From contig CM034106.1 of the NCBI GenBank assembly GCA_019914945.1, positions 11,842,501-11,906,500 on the forward strand: a DNA stretch of 64,000 bases, given 5' to 3'. This DNA is from Typha latifolia. Lineage: Eukaryota; Streptophyta; Magnoliopsida; Poales; Typhaceae. Shown one piece after another: positions 1 to 12,436 of this stretch. The translations under genes and the position numbers were made by a program. Below the pieces are notes generated by a model, which searched no databases, was not told the DNA's origin, and was given only the letters and a program-made list of their open reading frames with translations. Numbering within the stretch: the first letter of the stretch is position 1; each line of letters starts with the position of its first letter.

Positions 1-3000
1 TCCTAATTTTTCTATCCAGAAGAAAAATAATCATAAAGCTGCTGTTAGAGATGTTAAACGTGGCAGGTTGAAGGAAGTTGCTGAAATTAAGGTTATGATT
101 TCTTCTTTATTGCATCTTCCATATCCTTACTCCATGTCGATTGAGACACAACATGATGAATCCAAGGGGAGCTTCAAGAGGCCAATAAGCTCATTAGATA
201 TAAAAGTTGATTTTGCTGAAGTTAAATCTGGCTGTGAGGAGTGTAGGAGAGCAAAGAGGCAAAAGTTAGATGAACGAAGCTCTTCTGTTCAAGGAACTCC
301 ATCGAATCAGTCAGATGATGAAGATACTTGGTGGGTGAAGAAGGGGCCGAAGTTCCAAGAATCCTTTAAGGTTGAACCACCGCAGAAGTCAACTAAGCAA
401 GCCTCAAGAGGGAGGCAAAAGGTTGTTCGTAAAACACAAAGTTTAGCACAGTTGGCAGCTGCTAGGATTGAAAGTAGTCAGGGGGCATCAACTAGTCATG
501 TATGTGATAATAAAGTGAGCTGTCCCCACCATAAGTCTGTTACTGAAAGTGAGACTCCTAAAGAATTTGATCGGACAAGAACCATAAATCTGGTTGATAT
601 TGGAAAAACGTTAAAGAGGCTCAGGTTGCTTGAAAAAAGATCAATTTCAATTTGGTTGTTGAAATTAATAAGGCAGCTTGTTGAAGGAAATGAGAAGGCA
701 CTTTCCAAAGCTACCAGTGCAAGTGTGTTTTCTGTTCCACCTGATGATAGGAATGCCATAAGATGGAGGCTAGGTGAAGATGAACTTTTGTCCATTCTAT
801 ATATTTTGGATCTCTGCTGTGATTTGGTCTCTGCAGTAAGGTTCCTCATGTGGTTGTTACTAAAGATACTTGGTGGAATCAGCAGTCCTCAAGTTGGAAG
901 AAATATTTTGCTGCCAAAGAATAGGGAAAACCAAATTTGCCAGGTTGGCGAAGCATTTATTTTGTCATCACTTCAGCGGTATGTTGGATTTTATTATGTT
1001 TGTTTGCTTTAATATATCCAATAAGTACTTTACTTATTAAACATTTGCTTTTATGTGGAGGTTTGATCTCCTCTTTCTTTGCTTGCCTGTTATGATTCTT
1101 TTAAAAAGAATAAAGGAACTTATTTCTTGTGCCTGTGAGGTGGTGGTGATGATTTTTACCCTTCTGCAGAAAAAGGAGAATGGCGTGTGGATGGGAGCTA
1201 CACGTCATCCATTGTTTTTTCTAAACATCTATTAAATTTATGTGTGAATCTATATGATAATTAGGTGGCGACATTTATATGTTTGGGGTCTTACTTAAGG
1301 ATAGTTTGACACTGTATATTTTCGTTAGCGAGTTCTCTTCAGCTGAGTGAAACAAATACTCATGCTGAGATTGGATACTTTTAACATAACACTTGAGTGA
1401 CATAAACCACATTACTTGTGATCTCTAGAGTGAGTTTTGTTTTAAGCAACATGTTGACTGTGTATTTCTTTTGTGATACTAAGAAAATAGTTAAATATTT
1501 ACACAATATTATTTGTGTATATTGCATGTCACATCTCTAAAATATGGGCTACATCTTAATGATGCTTATTTGCTTTAATCTATATCTATTATTTACACTG
1601 TTTCAGGTATGAGAATGTGCTTGTAGCAACAGACCTTTTGCCTGAAGTTCTGAATGCTGCAATGTACAAAAATGTTGGTATGATTATGTCAAATGCAAGG
1701 TCTCCTGGTTCAGCAGCTTTTTCTTATACTCAAAGTTTGTTGAAGAAGTACGGAAATGTGGCTAGTGTGGCAAGGTGGGAAAAGAATTTTAGAGCTACAT
1801 GTGATCAGAGGATTCTTGCTGAAATTGATTCTGCTCGCTCAGTTGACAGTGATACAGTATTTCTTTCTGGTATCTCCACAGCAGGAGACATTGATGAGCA
1901 CATCCGTCAGAAACTGAGCAGTGGAAGAATGTCAAGAACTAGCCCAAGCATGAAGGAGATTGTACAGCGACATGTTGAAGAAGCTTTACAGTACTTTTGT
2001 GGGAAAGAAAGAAAAATTTTCACGGCCACTACTGCTAAGAGCCCTTCCTTGGAAAAATGGGAAGATAGTTACCAAATAGCTCATGATATTGTTTTGGGCC
2101 TAGTGGACTGTATCAGGCAGAGTGGTGCTGCAACTCCAGATGGAGATCCCTCTGTAGTGGCATCTGCTGTTTCTGCAATTATTGGTAGTGTTGGTCCTGC
2201 TATAGCAAAATTCCCTGAATTAACTTGTGGTAACTACCAAAGTGGCCCTCCTGCAGTCAATTCATTAAACTGTGTGCGGCATATCTTGAGCATTCACATT
2301 CTCTCTCTTTGTTTACTTAAAGAGGCTCTTGGGGAACGTTTTAGTCGTATATTTGAGGTAGCTTTGGCTGTTGAAGCCTCTTCAGTTGTATCAGTGGCTT
2401 TTGCTCCTGCAAAGGTGCATCGCAGTCAATTTCAAATGTCTCCTGAAACTCATGATATATATGGAAATCATTCAAATGAGCTCATAAACAACTCTGCAAA
2501 AGTAATTTCTGGAAGGGTTTCAAAAGCTGCAGCGGCTGTATCTGCTCTTGTTGTGGGGGCTACTGTTCATGGACTCGTCAGTCTAGAAAGGATGATTGCA
2601 GTCTTCAAGTTACAGGAGAGCTTGGATATTCCCCAATTCATCAAGAGTGGCAGATCCATTTCTAATGGTTTGCCACGTTCTGTTGGCACTTTCAAGCTGG
2701 ACAATTGTATTGAAGTGTATGTGCATTGGTTTAGGATCCTAATTGGTAATTGCAGGACAGTGTTTGATGGACTAGTTGCAGAGATACTTGGTGAGTCATA
2801 TGTCCTTGCTCTTTCAAGGATGCAGAGCATGCTTCCACTAAGTTTGATTTTCCCTTCTGCTTACTCAATTTTTGCAATGGTTATATGGAGACCGTATATT
2901 CTTAACAGCAATATTGCAAGCCGTGAAGACATCCAGCTATATCAGCATCTTTCAGTGGCTATAGCTGATGCCATTAAACATCAACCTTTTCGAGATTTAT

Positions 3001-6000
3001 TTTTCCGAAATGTACATGCCTTCTATGATCTTCTAGCTACTGACACAGGTGATTCTGACTTTGCTGCGATGCTTGAGCTGCATAGTCCAGATAAACGTTT
3101 GAAAAAAATGGCATTCATACCTCTTCGTGCAAGACTGTTTCTAAATGCTTTGGTTGATTGCAAAATGCCAGCGTTTACAGTTATGCAGGACGATGGGTCA
3201 TGGGTTTCAGAATCTGGTGAACCAAGAGCAAGTATTGAAAATGAAGCAAAGCTTTTGGAGCGAATTCTTCAAATTTTAGATACCCTTCAACCTGCAAAGT
3301 TCCATTGGCAGTGGGTTGAGTTGAGGCTCCTTCTGAATGAGCAAGTTCTTATGGAAAAGATAGAAAACCCTAACATGTCATTTGTGGAAGCAATTCGATC
3401 TCTATCACCTAATGCTGAAAACTTTGCACTTTCTGAGAGTGAAAAAAGATTCACTGAAATCATTTTGTCACGAATACTTGTTAGACCTGATGGTGCACCT
3501 CTTTACTCAGAAGTTCTTCATCTTCTTGGAAAGTTGCTTCAGGAGTCGTTGGTGATCGACATTAAATGGTTTTTAGGTGGACAAGATGTCCTTCTTGGGC
3601 GCAAATCCATCAGGCAGCAGCTTGTACATGTTGCACAGCGGAAAGGCCTTCCGACGAAGGCCCAGTTTTGGAGACCATGGGGCTGGCCTAGTTTTGTAGG
3701 CGATGCTGTAGCTAATAAAGGTGACAAGAGGAAGTTGGAAGCCACTTCTGTTGAGGAAGGAGAAGTTGTGGATGAAGGCTTTGATCTTAAGAAGTCTAGC
3801 AAAATTATCTCTCAAAATATGGATTCAGAAGGATTTAATTCAGCCAGTCATCATTTAACTGAGAAAGCTCTTACAGAACTAATATTGCCATGTATTGATA
3901 AGAGCTCTAGTGATTTGCGTAACCTATTTGCCACTGAGTTGATCAAGCAGATGGGGGCTATTGAACAACATATTAATGCAATAAGTCGGAATGGTACAAA
4001 ACAAACTGGTATTGTTTCTTCTGGAATGGAAGCTTCTTCTAACAAACCTAGTGGTCGTAAAGGAATGCGTGGTGGAAGTCCTATATTAAGCAGGCGACCT
4101 ACAGGAGTTACTGATTCCAGCCCTCCTTCTCCAGCAGCACTCAGAGCATCCCTTTGGTTGCGCTTGCAATTTCTTACTAGGTTGCTTCCTGTCATTTTTG
4201 CAGATAGGTAATTCACCATATATATGTAATTTTTCCAAGTTTTTTTATATTTCACTTTAATTACTTTTTGTCCATCAGTTGTTAAAAAAATAAAAACAAC
4301 GAAGCTAACCTTCTCTGATGGCTCAAATTATAAATGAGATCAATGTTTTATTTTTATCTATGAGGTTTATTAAATTATAACAATGAGCCAGATAAACTAT
4401 TCTTTTAGACTTTTAGTCTTTAGGTATTTTCATCTGTTCTTGCATCTGATTGCTAAATGAGTTTCAATGTTGTGAAGTGCAAGGTGGTAGATAGTATTTA
4501 ACAGTGAATACTTAGTCCAAGTATTTTCGGTAGGATTTGGTTTCTTATTGGTTGTCATATTTCATGAATGTTGACCTCACCTTTCTGTAGTTTATTGTCA
4601 TCATTATTTCTTGCTTTGCACATTACAGGGAACCATCAGCACGGAACATGAGGCAAATGCTCGCTTGTACCGTACTTCGTCTACTTGGAACACGAGTTGT
4701 ATATGAGGATGCAGACCTATCTCTTCCTCCTCTCTATGCTGGTTCATTAAAACGTGAGGCGGACTCTATTCCAGAAGCTTCCATTGATTCATCTTTTGAT
4801 CATCCTTGTGAGAGCCTCTTTGACAGGCTTTTGTCCATCCTCCATGCATTGCTCAGCAACTGCAAACCAAGTTGGCTGAAGACCAAGTCTGCCTCCAAGT
4901 CGACCGTTAAATCTCCTCGAGATTTTCCTGCGTTTGATCGTGAGGCAGCAGAGAGCATGCAGGTTAGTTCACGTTTATAATTTTTTAAAGATCTGGTGCA
5001 AAAGAACATAGAGAATATACCAAGTACAAAAAAAATGAAAATCTGGAGATGTTCCTGATATGAAATTGTTGATTGATGCATGAGACCATCCTAGCACAAT
5101 TGATCTTTTGTTAGATCTGTTTATTTTGTTTAATTTTTTAGCTTTGCTGCTCTTTTTGAAATTGTTGTGTATTTTTAAGCATCTGATGATTAAACTATTT
5201 ATTCTATCCTTATCGGCATTAAACTAGAATAAATCATTGGGGCAATGCTTTTCCTTTAGCTGTTAACTTACTATGGATCTGGCAGATAAATCTGTCCATC
5301 ACCACCTCAAATAACTTACCTATGTTCATCCAGAGGAACTACTTGGTGTTTTGGTCATGTTGACTTTGTTTTTGTTGGTGATCACTTCGGTTTTGGATCT
5401 TCTATAGTCTACCTCTTTTGAGAGGTATTGGGCTGAGGCCGCAGCTGCCTACAAGTACAAATTACTAATTTAGCAAATAATGGAATTTGCTTAGACATAA
5501 ATTAGTTGCAATTTTGCTGCTCTCTTGCGGGTTTACTATTTAACTCTTATGGATTGCCACGAGTCGATACATATCACGCTAGTGATATTTCGACATCGAT
5601 ATGGGTTGAGTATCTTGATGCTCCCTTGACGCACGTCATTAGGAACTGAGCATATCTTCAAAGTTTAAACAAATCAAATTTGGTATTTTTTTCATCTCTT
5701 TTGATATCTTTTTGTATTACGGTGCTTGATTTATATAGATTTTAATTTAATTTTAAAATTCAAAGATTTTTTATTAATTTTTCCAAAGTTATCTGCCTCA
5801 ACTTGGAAGATCCACGAAAGTTTGAAAAAAATGATGAGATTATAATCTAATTGCATATGCTACAGTAATATGTAGTGTTGAGGGACTTTATAATAAACCC
5901 TAAAATCCTATTTTAACTTTTAAGGCCCTAGAAAGGTTTAAGGATTATATTTAGTGTGTTAATGACATGCCAGCTCGTTTGGCACATGCAAGTGATACAT

Positions 6001-6833
6001 ACTTTGTCGACCAAAGTCTGCCGCTCCCACGACTTTTGGTATGATAATCCTTTTTAAACTATGCAAAATTTGAATTCTACACGTTTCTTTTTTACATGAT
6101 TTTTAAATTTAGTTTTCATTTAAGTTTCACCTAAACTGCATAAGCAATATTCTAGTCTTCTATTGTACTAGTGATTATTTTGCTGCTTAGATACTTGGTA
6201 ACTGATGAACCAAGTATTTCATATCCTCATCCCTTTGCCCTCATAGTATATACTCGTATAATGTTTGTATGCTGTTTTCTTTGATCATTGACCTCTCACC
6301 TTAGAAGTGCATTTTGATAACTTACACTTTTCTGGCATCAATTTATGTTTCACTTTCAGTTTCTTTTGGTACTGACATTATGCACTAATTTTCTTCAGTC
6401 TGACTTGGATCGCATGGATTTGCCAGCATCAGTTAGGCGGCGTATTCAAGCCACCATGCCATTTCTTCCACCATCTCTTCCCTTTACTATACCGTGCCAC
6501 CCTCCTATACCATCATTGCCAGCACTTTCATCGCTTCAGCCTAGTACATCTGTCCCAGCTCTGCAGCATAAAAATGTTCCTAACAGCCGGCTTCCTATTA
6601 ACATTTCAGGCAGAAGCAAGACATTACCTTCCCAGGAACTGTACATGGAAATTGACCCATGGACCTTGCTGGAAGATGGTACAAGTTCTACTTCTGCCTC
6701 TAGTGGTAGCAGCAACATGGGTGGTGTTAGTGCAGATCATTCCAATTTTAGAGCTTGCAGCTGGCTCAAGGGGGCTATTAGGGTGAGGAGAACAGACCTT
6801 ACTTATATTGGAGCTCTGGATGATGATAGCTGA
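1..6833 (+). CDS. MED12: Mediator complex subunit 12 (MED12), C-terminal part, 5' truncated by window edge
   Basis: MED12 belongs to the CDK8 kinase module that regulates RNA polymerase II transcription in the nucleus. Visible exons are <1-978, 1607-4207, 4629-4962 and 6399-6833; all junctions are GT..AG and keep frame. The first exon is open to the left edge, so the N-terminal MED12 domain lies outside. About 1,450 residues are present. They include a basic segment rich in Lys, Arg and Ser (CRRAKRQKLDE), a helical region (RWRLGEDELLSILYILDLC), and a tail ending TDLTYIGALDDDS. I recognise these as the plant MED12 family (Arabidopsis CRYPTIC PRECOCIOUS/CENTER CITY). No frameshift is seen. Intron 3 (4963-6398) is the longest and shows nothing coding. 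The 3' UTR probably runs to about 7.3 kb. The gene converges on the RopGEF gene. Identification is from family memory, not a search. Confidence 0.9.
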
Positions 6834-8687
6834 CTCTTGTTGTACAGTTAAAAATTTTGGCAACGGAAGCAGGCAGGCTTATGCCAGTTCCTTCTGCATA
6901 GATGACTCAGGATTTTACATCTCTTGCATCCATAGATGAATCTCCTTGTGGGACTCATCAAGGGGGTTTTGTATCAGGAGGCGCTGGCCACGATGACCTA
7001 GGACCAGCTGGCTTGTGCTAGGCCAGGTAAACTGACAACTCAGCAACCCCCATTTTGTAGCCATGCCCTTGCTGAGGCTGTTGTATATAAAAGAAACATT
7101 TATTCATTCCTCTATTGAGATGGGTTAAGTGCGAGGGATGTTCTGTAGCTTTTTTAGGTTCTAATCTTTTTGCGAGGCAATGTTGAAAAGAAATAACTGC
7201 TATGCCTCTGATGGAGACATGCTGTATCAGCAAGAAAACAAGAACAATGTTTTAGAGGAACATGAATTAGGGAAATTGTAATTCTTAAATGTATTCTAGG
7301 TTGATGCTAATTGTTGCTGTCAAACAGGTAGCCTATGAAGTACACTCAAACTACAAGTGAGGTGTCTGTAATTTCAGATTCTTCGGCTCTCTGATTATTC
7401 CTGAATTTTCTATATTTGATTACTCTAGCATTTTGAATTTCATGACCTCTAGTTATATCTTGTTTCCTCACCATAAAAACATTTTTGGCATTTTTTTTAC
7501 AGGAGGAAGAAAGCATGGAAATAATTTTTAGCTGTTGCAAGCAGATACATGTTGCAGCTTTGTTTGTTTCTTACTCCTGCCTGTATTTTGAAATTTTCTT
7601 TTACAGAACATGCTGTATATATATCATCTTTAACCATAAACCAATGTATTGTAGCTTAATACTAACAGTATGAGACAAGTAGCCAATGAGATACTCCTCT
7701 GATTTATGTTGAATGTGTGTATCTAGGTTTAAATCTCAACGGTACTTAGGACATCATTAAGTTTCCATTTCTCTTCAAAAACACATCATCAGACGAGTAA
7801 AATGTTGTTGTTAGCCAAAACACATTAGTCTTTTATTCTTCTTCATAGATCAAGCTTGCTTTAACTTAAGAGGTATCAAATTGGATGTATTTTGACAGGC
7901 CTGAATTTGGTTGGAAACCATTGCATGATTTCCTCGTGCAGGTTGCACTCATACATCACAAACACTTTTGACACAAGACAAACTTTGAATCTAAATTTTT
8001 ACTTTTGGCTTCAAGTTCGAAAAGAAGGACATGCCATTATCTCCCTTCGCACAAAATAGCTCAATTTGAGATTTTATCAAGCGAGAATAATAAATCAACT
8101 GTTGTGATTGCAATGAACTTAACAGTATGTTTTTGTTTGGTCAGATTAATCTTGTTTTGGTCGGTAAATGAACTGCAATATATTTTTTTGGTTGGAGATT
8201 TATTATTAGATCAAATTTTGTGGTGACCAATGTTCTTATAGTGGTCTTTTTAGCAGTAATCAAGCTTGATTTTCTGGACTATTGGTGCATATCTACCTAA
8301 CTAGTGCAAGCTTAAGATCTCAAAATGTGGATAATTGACAAGTTAATGGGAGTCAATAGACTGGTTCTAACGAAGCTTCAGCACAGTCCAAGTTATTTTG
8401 TTCATCTTAAAACGTGGTTCATTTCATAGGAGCCATGTACACATCTCTAGTTGTTTGCACCTCAATTGCATTCTTTAAAGCCAAAGAAAAGAAGAAATTT
8501 TTTGCTACAGTCGGTCAGATAGCTGATGATACCATTCATACAATTTAATTACAGTGTACTTTAAACAAATCTTATTTCTATTGTTAGTTCATCTTGTAGC
8601 AACTTCTGAAATGAAGCTGGATTAAAAGGAAAAAAAAAGAAGGAAAGTAGCTCAGGACCTAATCTAATCTAGACTTTTGGGATGGAT
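6834..8687. other. Intergenic / 3' UTR region between convergent MED12 and RopGEF genes
   Basis: The first 300-500 bases are probably MED12 3' UTR. The rest is AT-rich, with only short scattered ORFs of no recognisable product. I see no RNA gene, transposon ends or strong repeat here. Confidence 0.5.
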
Positions 8688-10931
8688 TTATCCTTTTCTA
8701 GCAGACCTATCAGCAAAAATAACATCATCAATCCATGCAACAATGTTGAATGCCAAACTCTCCAACACCCTTGAGTAGCTCTCTAGGATTGCCTGTCCAA
8801 TATCCTGCATGAAAAAAAGATCTAAATCATCTCAAACATATACTAACAATCTTGTATTGGTAAGAAGTGGCTTGCAACTCTATAATTAGCTGTGAGAAAT
8901 TTGCATTTGTGAATCCTATTCTTAACTTTACCTTATTGAACTGGATTTTGCTTGTATCCAAGGTTGTCTGTGAGAGACCAGGAAATCTTTGCTTCAAACT
9001 CAGTAGGATGCTCTCAGCCCTGCTAGCCAGCATCACATTTTTATCACTATCAGCCACCAGATCCTTAACCATATCCCATGAGGATTTTGAATGCTGCATG
9101 CTAGCTTTACGGCGCCATACGCACATTGCTGCTTCCACACGGTCAGCCATCTCAAGTGCTTCATGCTCAGAAGATATATCAAGGCAATCGAGGAGATAAT
9201 CCGGTGAGAACTGATCGGGAGCCGACATATACCGATAAATTGCATCTCCTACGCTTGCTCGTCCACTCTGTGCAGTACAAAAGCAATGTTCAGTCAAAGA
9301 ACAAGTATAAAAACATCAATTTGCATCATACATGTTGATCTTATTATATCAGTAAAGTGTGTCCTATGAATTCAGTTTAAGAGTTTCAGTAGATTCTATT
9401 TATTCTATCAGTCAAGTGTGTTCTATGAATTCAGTTTAAGAGCATCATACATGTTGATGTTATTAATATCAGTAGATATCTAGCATGGAACTGCCTCAGA
9501 TATTTGAGATTATTAGTTGAATAAAACTCATGTATATTGTGAATAAAGCTATCGAAAAAATTATACTGATAGGATCACTCACCTTTGGAAGTGTTGCTAG
9601 GTATGATTCTGGGAGCTCCATCTCAGAGAGGATGCCAGTGTTTATTGCCACAGCTGCCTTCTGGATCTGCTTGGCGCAATCTCGCTTTTGCTGTAGCTCT
9701 TTTCGTGATTTCTCCGATAGGCCAGAATCAGGAACACATGGGACAGGCAGCCACCATTTCTCCTCGTTCCGCTGACTTAATCGACGGAACGATTTCGAGG
9801 TACTACAATTGAATGACTGCTTCCTTTCATCAACATACCAGAATTCTGTCTTCTGGAAACTCTCCAATATTTCCTGCATCAGTTTCAGGTTCTGAGTGAG
9901 GTAAACTAGTGGATTCAATGTTCCTTTTTCCTCTCTTTTCTCATTCAATTTTGGTACATCTTGTTTCACTTATAAAAGGAATAATAACACTTGCAAGGGG
10001 AAATTGGTATTCTTACAATGAGCATAGCATCTAGCTTCTCAAGTGCAGGGAGGTTGATGTAGATATCTGTTCTTGGTCTGGTTGCCATCACCTGAGAATT
10101 GAAATGGAGGCTTATAAGTATATATAACTGCTAACAAGGAAGATAAATAAATGATCTTAGTATCATCTATTAATTATTAGTTTATTTATTTATTTGTTCT
10201 TCACCTCTACATTGGTTCCATCAGGCAAGATTTGTGAAGAAGGGGAGAATTCAACAATGTAATCGCACACAGAAAGAAGGCAGTCCATCTCTCTCCTCCA
10301 CATGGACTTCTTCTCAGGTGACAGAGGCTCCAACTTATGGCAACTTCCAAAAACAGTTGCTATGAAGAACAAAATGAGGATAAAAGAAGAGAGGTTAATA
10401 TGTGAGTGAAATTCTTCTTGAAGAAAAAATTGCACTAGAATTTTAAATGCCTTAGTTTTGAAGACAATACCATAGAGATTTGTAATGGCATTTGAGATTG
10501 CCACAGCAGTACAAACTCCTTTTCCATTTCCAGACATGTCTTCACCCAATAAAAGCTTCGAAAATTTCTCCTTGATGAGTTCTATCTCTGGCATTCAACA
10601 ATTATCAGAACAAGCAACTATTTTAAGATGATCTTTGCTTCAATATGATTTTATACATACCATCTTCTGTCGATTTTCGATCTAGCACATTGACTCGCTG
10701 TTTCATGCTAAGCCTCGTTAGAACAGGCGGCGGTCGTCGGCCTGTGAGCCTAGAAATTGGCCATGCTGCGGTGTGAGGTGGAGGTTCATAAGGACTGCTG
10801 CGACCGTCGCTGCGCTCAGAGAACGTTGATACATCGGAAATCGTGCGGCTATAGTCGAGGGAATCAATACTTGGTGTGGAGCAACCAATGTCTGTTTCTG
10901 AATTCTCATCACATACTGAGGAGTTATCCAT
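8688..10931 (-). CDS. Rop guanine nucleotide exchange factor (PRONE domain), complete
   Basis: RopGEFs activate plant ROP/RAC small GTPases at the plasma membrane, often downstream of receptor kinases in polar growth. Exons on the minus strand, in order: 10931-10661, 10587-10471, 10359-10205, 10091-10017, 9873-9583, 9267-8932, 8804-8688. The sum is 1,362 nt and gives 453 aa. The first 90 residues are a Ser-rich variable region ([14 protein letters not shown]). The PRONE domain then fills almost the whole protein. Recognisable blocks are [91 protein letters not shown] and [20 protein letters not shown]. The C-terminus ends shortly after the PRONE domain (FADRSARKG), so the autoinhibitory tail seen in longer RopGEFs is very short. 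It diverges from the gene at 12437. Confidence 0.93.
9347..9442. repeat. Two 37-bp direct copies in a RopGEF intron
   Basis: Positions 9347-9383 and 9406-9442 both read TATCAGT..AAGTGTGT.CTATGAATTCAG.., with two or three differences, at a 59-bp period. They lie in the intron between exons 5 and 6. Confidence 0.8.
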
Positions 10932-11430
10932 CTTCTGTAGTACTTACTCTTCTGTTTCTTATTTTTTTCTTTGAGTTCTCACTTAAACAACCTGCACAAG
11001 ATCCATAAGAATTCTGAATCAGCAAACAAATGGATCCAATCCTTTCTTTTCTATGTAGCCTTAATTGCAGATTCATGTCAGTTAAATATTACTGAAAAGA
11101 AACAAGCATCACATTCAAACCTCACCTGTCTGTTATCATTTCGAACTCCAATTGAAACTTTTCCCTCCATCCCTTCTCAGAAGCCTTTCCTCCATGAAAT
11201 GCCCATCTCTAGCTCTGAAGAATTCTGACCACCCTCTTAAGGGAAAAGAAAAATACTATTTGGACATGGTAGCTACTATCACCAAACTTAAAGAGGACCA
11301 ACTTCTTTATCTTGCAGTAAGATTACGGCTGGATAACTTTTTGCCGGCATGGGAAAAGTATGTCTGAAACGATGCAGAAAAATGCCAATTTCTTCTCGAT
11401 TATTGAGTGAGTAATTACAAAAAAGCAAAG

Positions 11431-11433
<3 letters not shown>

Positions 11434-11472
<39 letters not shown>
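11434..11472. repeat. (TA)n microsatellite
   Basis: An uninterrupted alternating TA tract of nearly 40 bases, about 500 bp upstream of the RopGEF start. Confidence 0.95.
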
Positions 11473-11475
<3 letters not shown>

Positions 11476-12340
11476 TATATACATATAAAAGAAGAATTCT
11501 ACAAGGGAGACAGCCATAGAGAGTTAATAAAATATATAGTTGTTAGTATTATTCTGACATTGAGGAGGTATCTAATCCATTGCATTAAATGAATATGTTT
11601 GTCAATGCACTTGGTTTCACCGACAATATTTAACCAGGAAGGAGGTTAGGAGTTGTGAGTACTTCGTGCTTCCCATGATCTACTTCTCCTTTCGTTATTG
11701 AATTATTATTTATTTGCAGAGATGAGTTGGCAGAGATGTCAAGCACGTAGTGCCCATGAAAAAAAGACAACTAAATGTTAAAGTCCTTCGTTTTGGAAGA
11801 TAGGAATCCTAGCTTGGCTAGTTAAAATTAATTAAAAAAATAAACTCACAACTCTGACCATCAATTGTGCTGAAAGATAAAATATAAAGATTAATGTTTT
11901 TTTCTAAAACAAATTTAAGCTTTTAAAATAATAGGTGAATTAATATTTAAGACATAAAATTTTCACGACGTTGACCGAGCCTTATTTGGTCAAACAATTT
12001 TTTTTTTTAAAAAAAACTTTTGTTAATAGAATTTTGAGTGGAAATGAGAAAATAAGAATGTGTGAAATTCAAAATGTCAACTGAATTTTATTTGATATAT
12101 AGAGATAAGAAGGGGAAAAAAGTTGCAAATAAAACCCTACCTTATTATGTTTTGCAGTCCGAACCCTGCAAATCAGTATTTGCAGAGAAACCCTGTAGTC
12201 TTCTTAAAATGTCAAAGGACACCAACAAACTATATTTTGACAGAAAAGACCTTATTAATAAATAGATTCTTGTGTCGGAGCCAAGCAAGACCCGACCCGC
12301 TCTGTCCGGATCCTGCGACGGAAGTATTTGTCGTCACTGA

Positions 12341-12361
12341 GCTCGCTCGCTCGCTCGCTCG
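12341..12361. repeat. (GCTC)n short tandem repeat
   Basis: Five repeats of GCTC precede the start codon at 12437 by about 75 bases, in the likely 5' UTR of that gene. Confidence 0.85.
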
Positions 12362-12436
12362 AGGAAGAGAGGGAATTCTTGAAATTTTGAAGTCCCATCT
12401 CCTTTGCATTTGTAAAGGTGGGGGGGAGAAGGAGAG

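Larger units (their letters stand above)
10932..12436. other. Divergent intergenic region (RopGEF and gene at 12437)
   Basis: This holds both promoters. It contains a (TA)n tract at about 11434-11472, several poly-A/T runs near 11990-12020, and a GCTC tetranucleotide run at 12341-12361 just upstream of the + strand start. ORFs in it look like chance. Confidence 0.5.
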
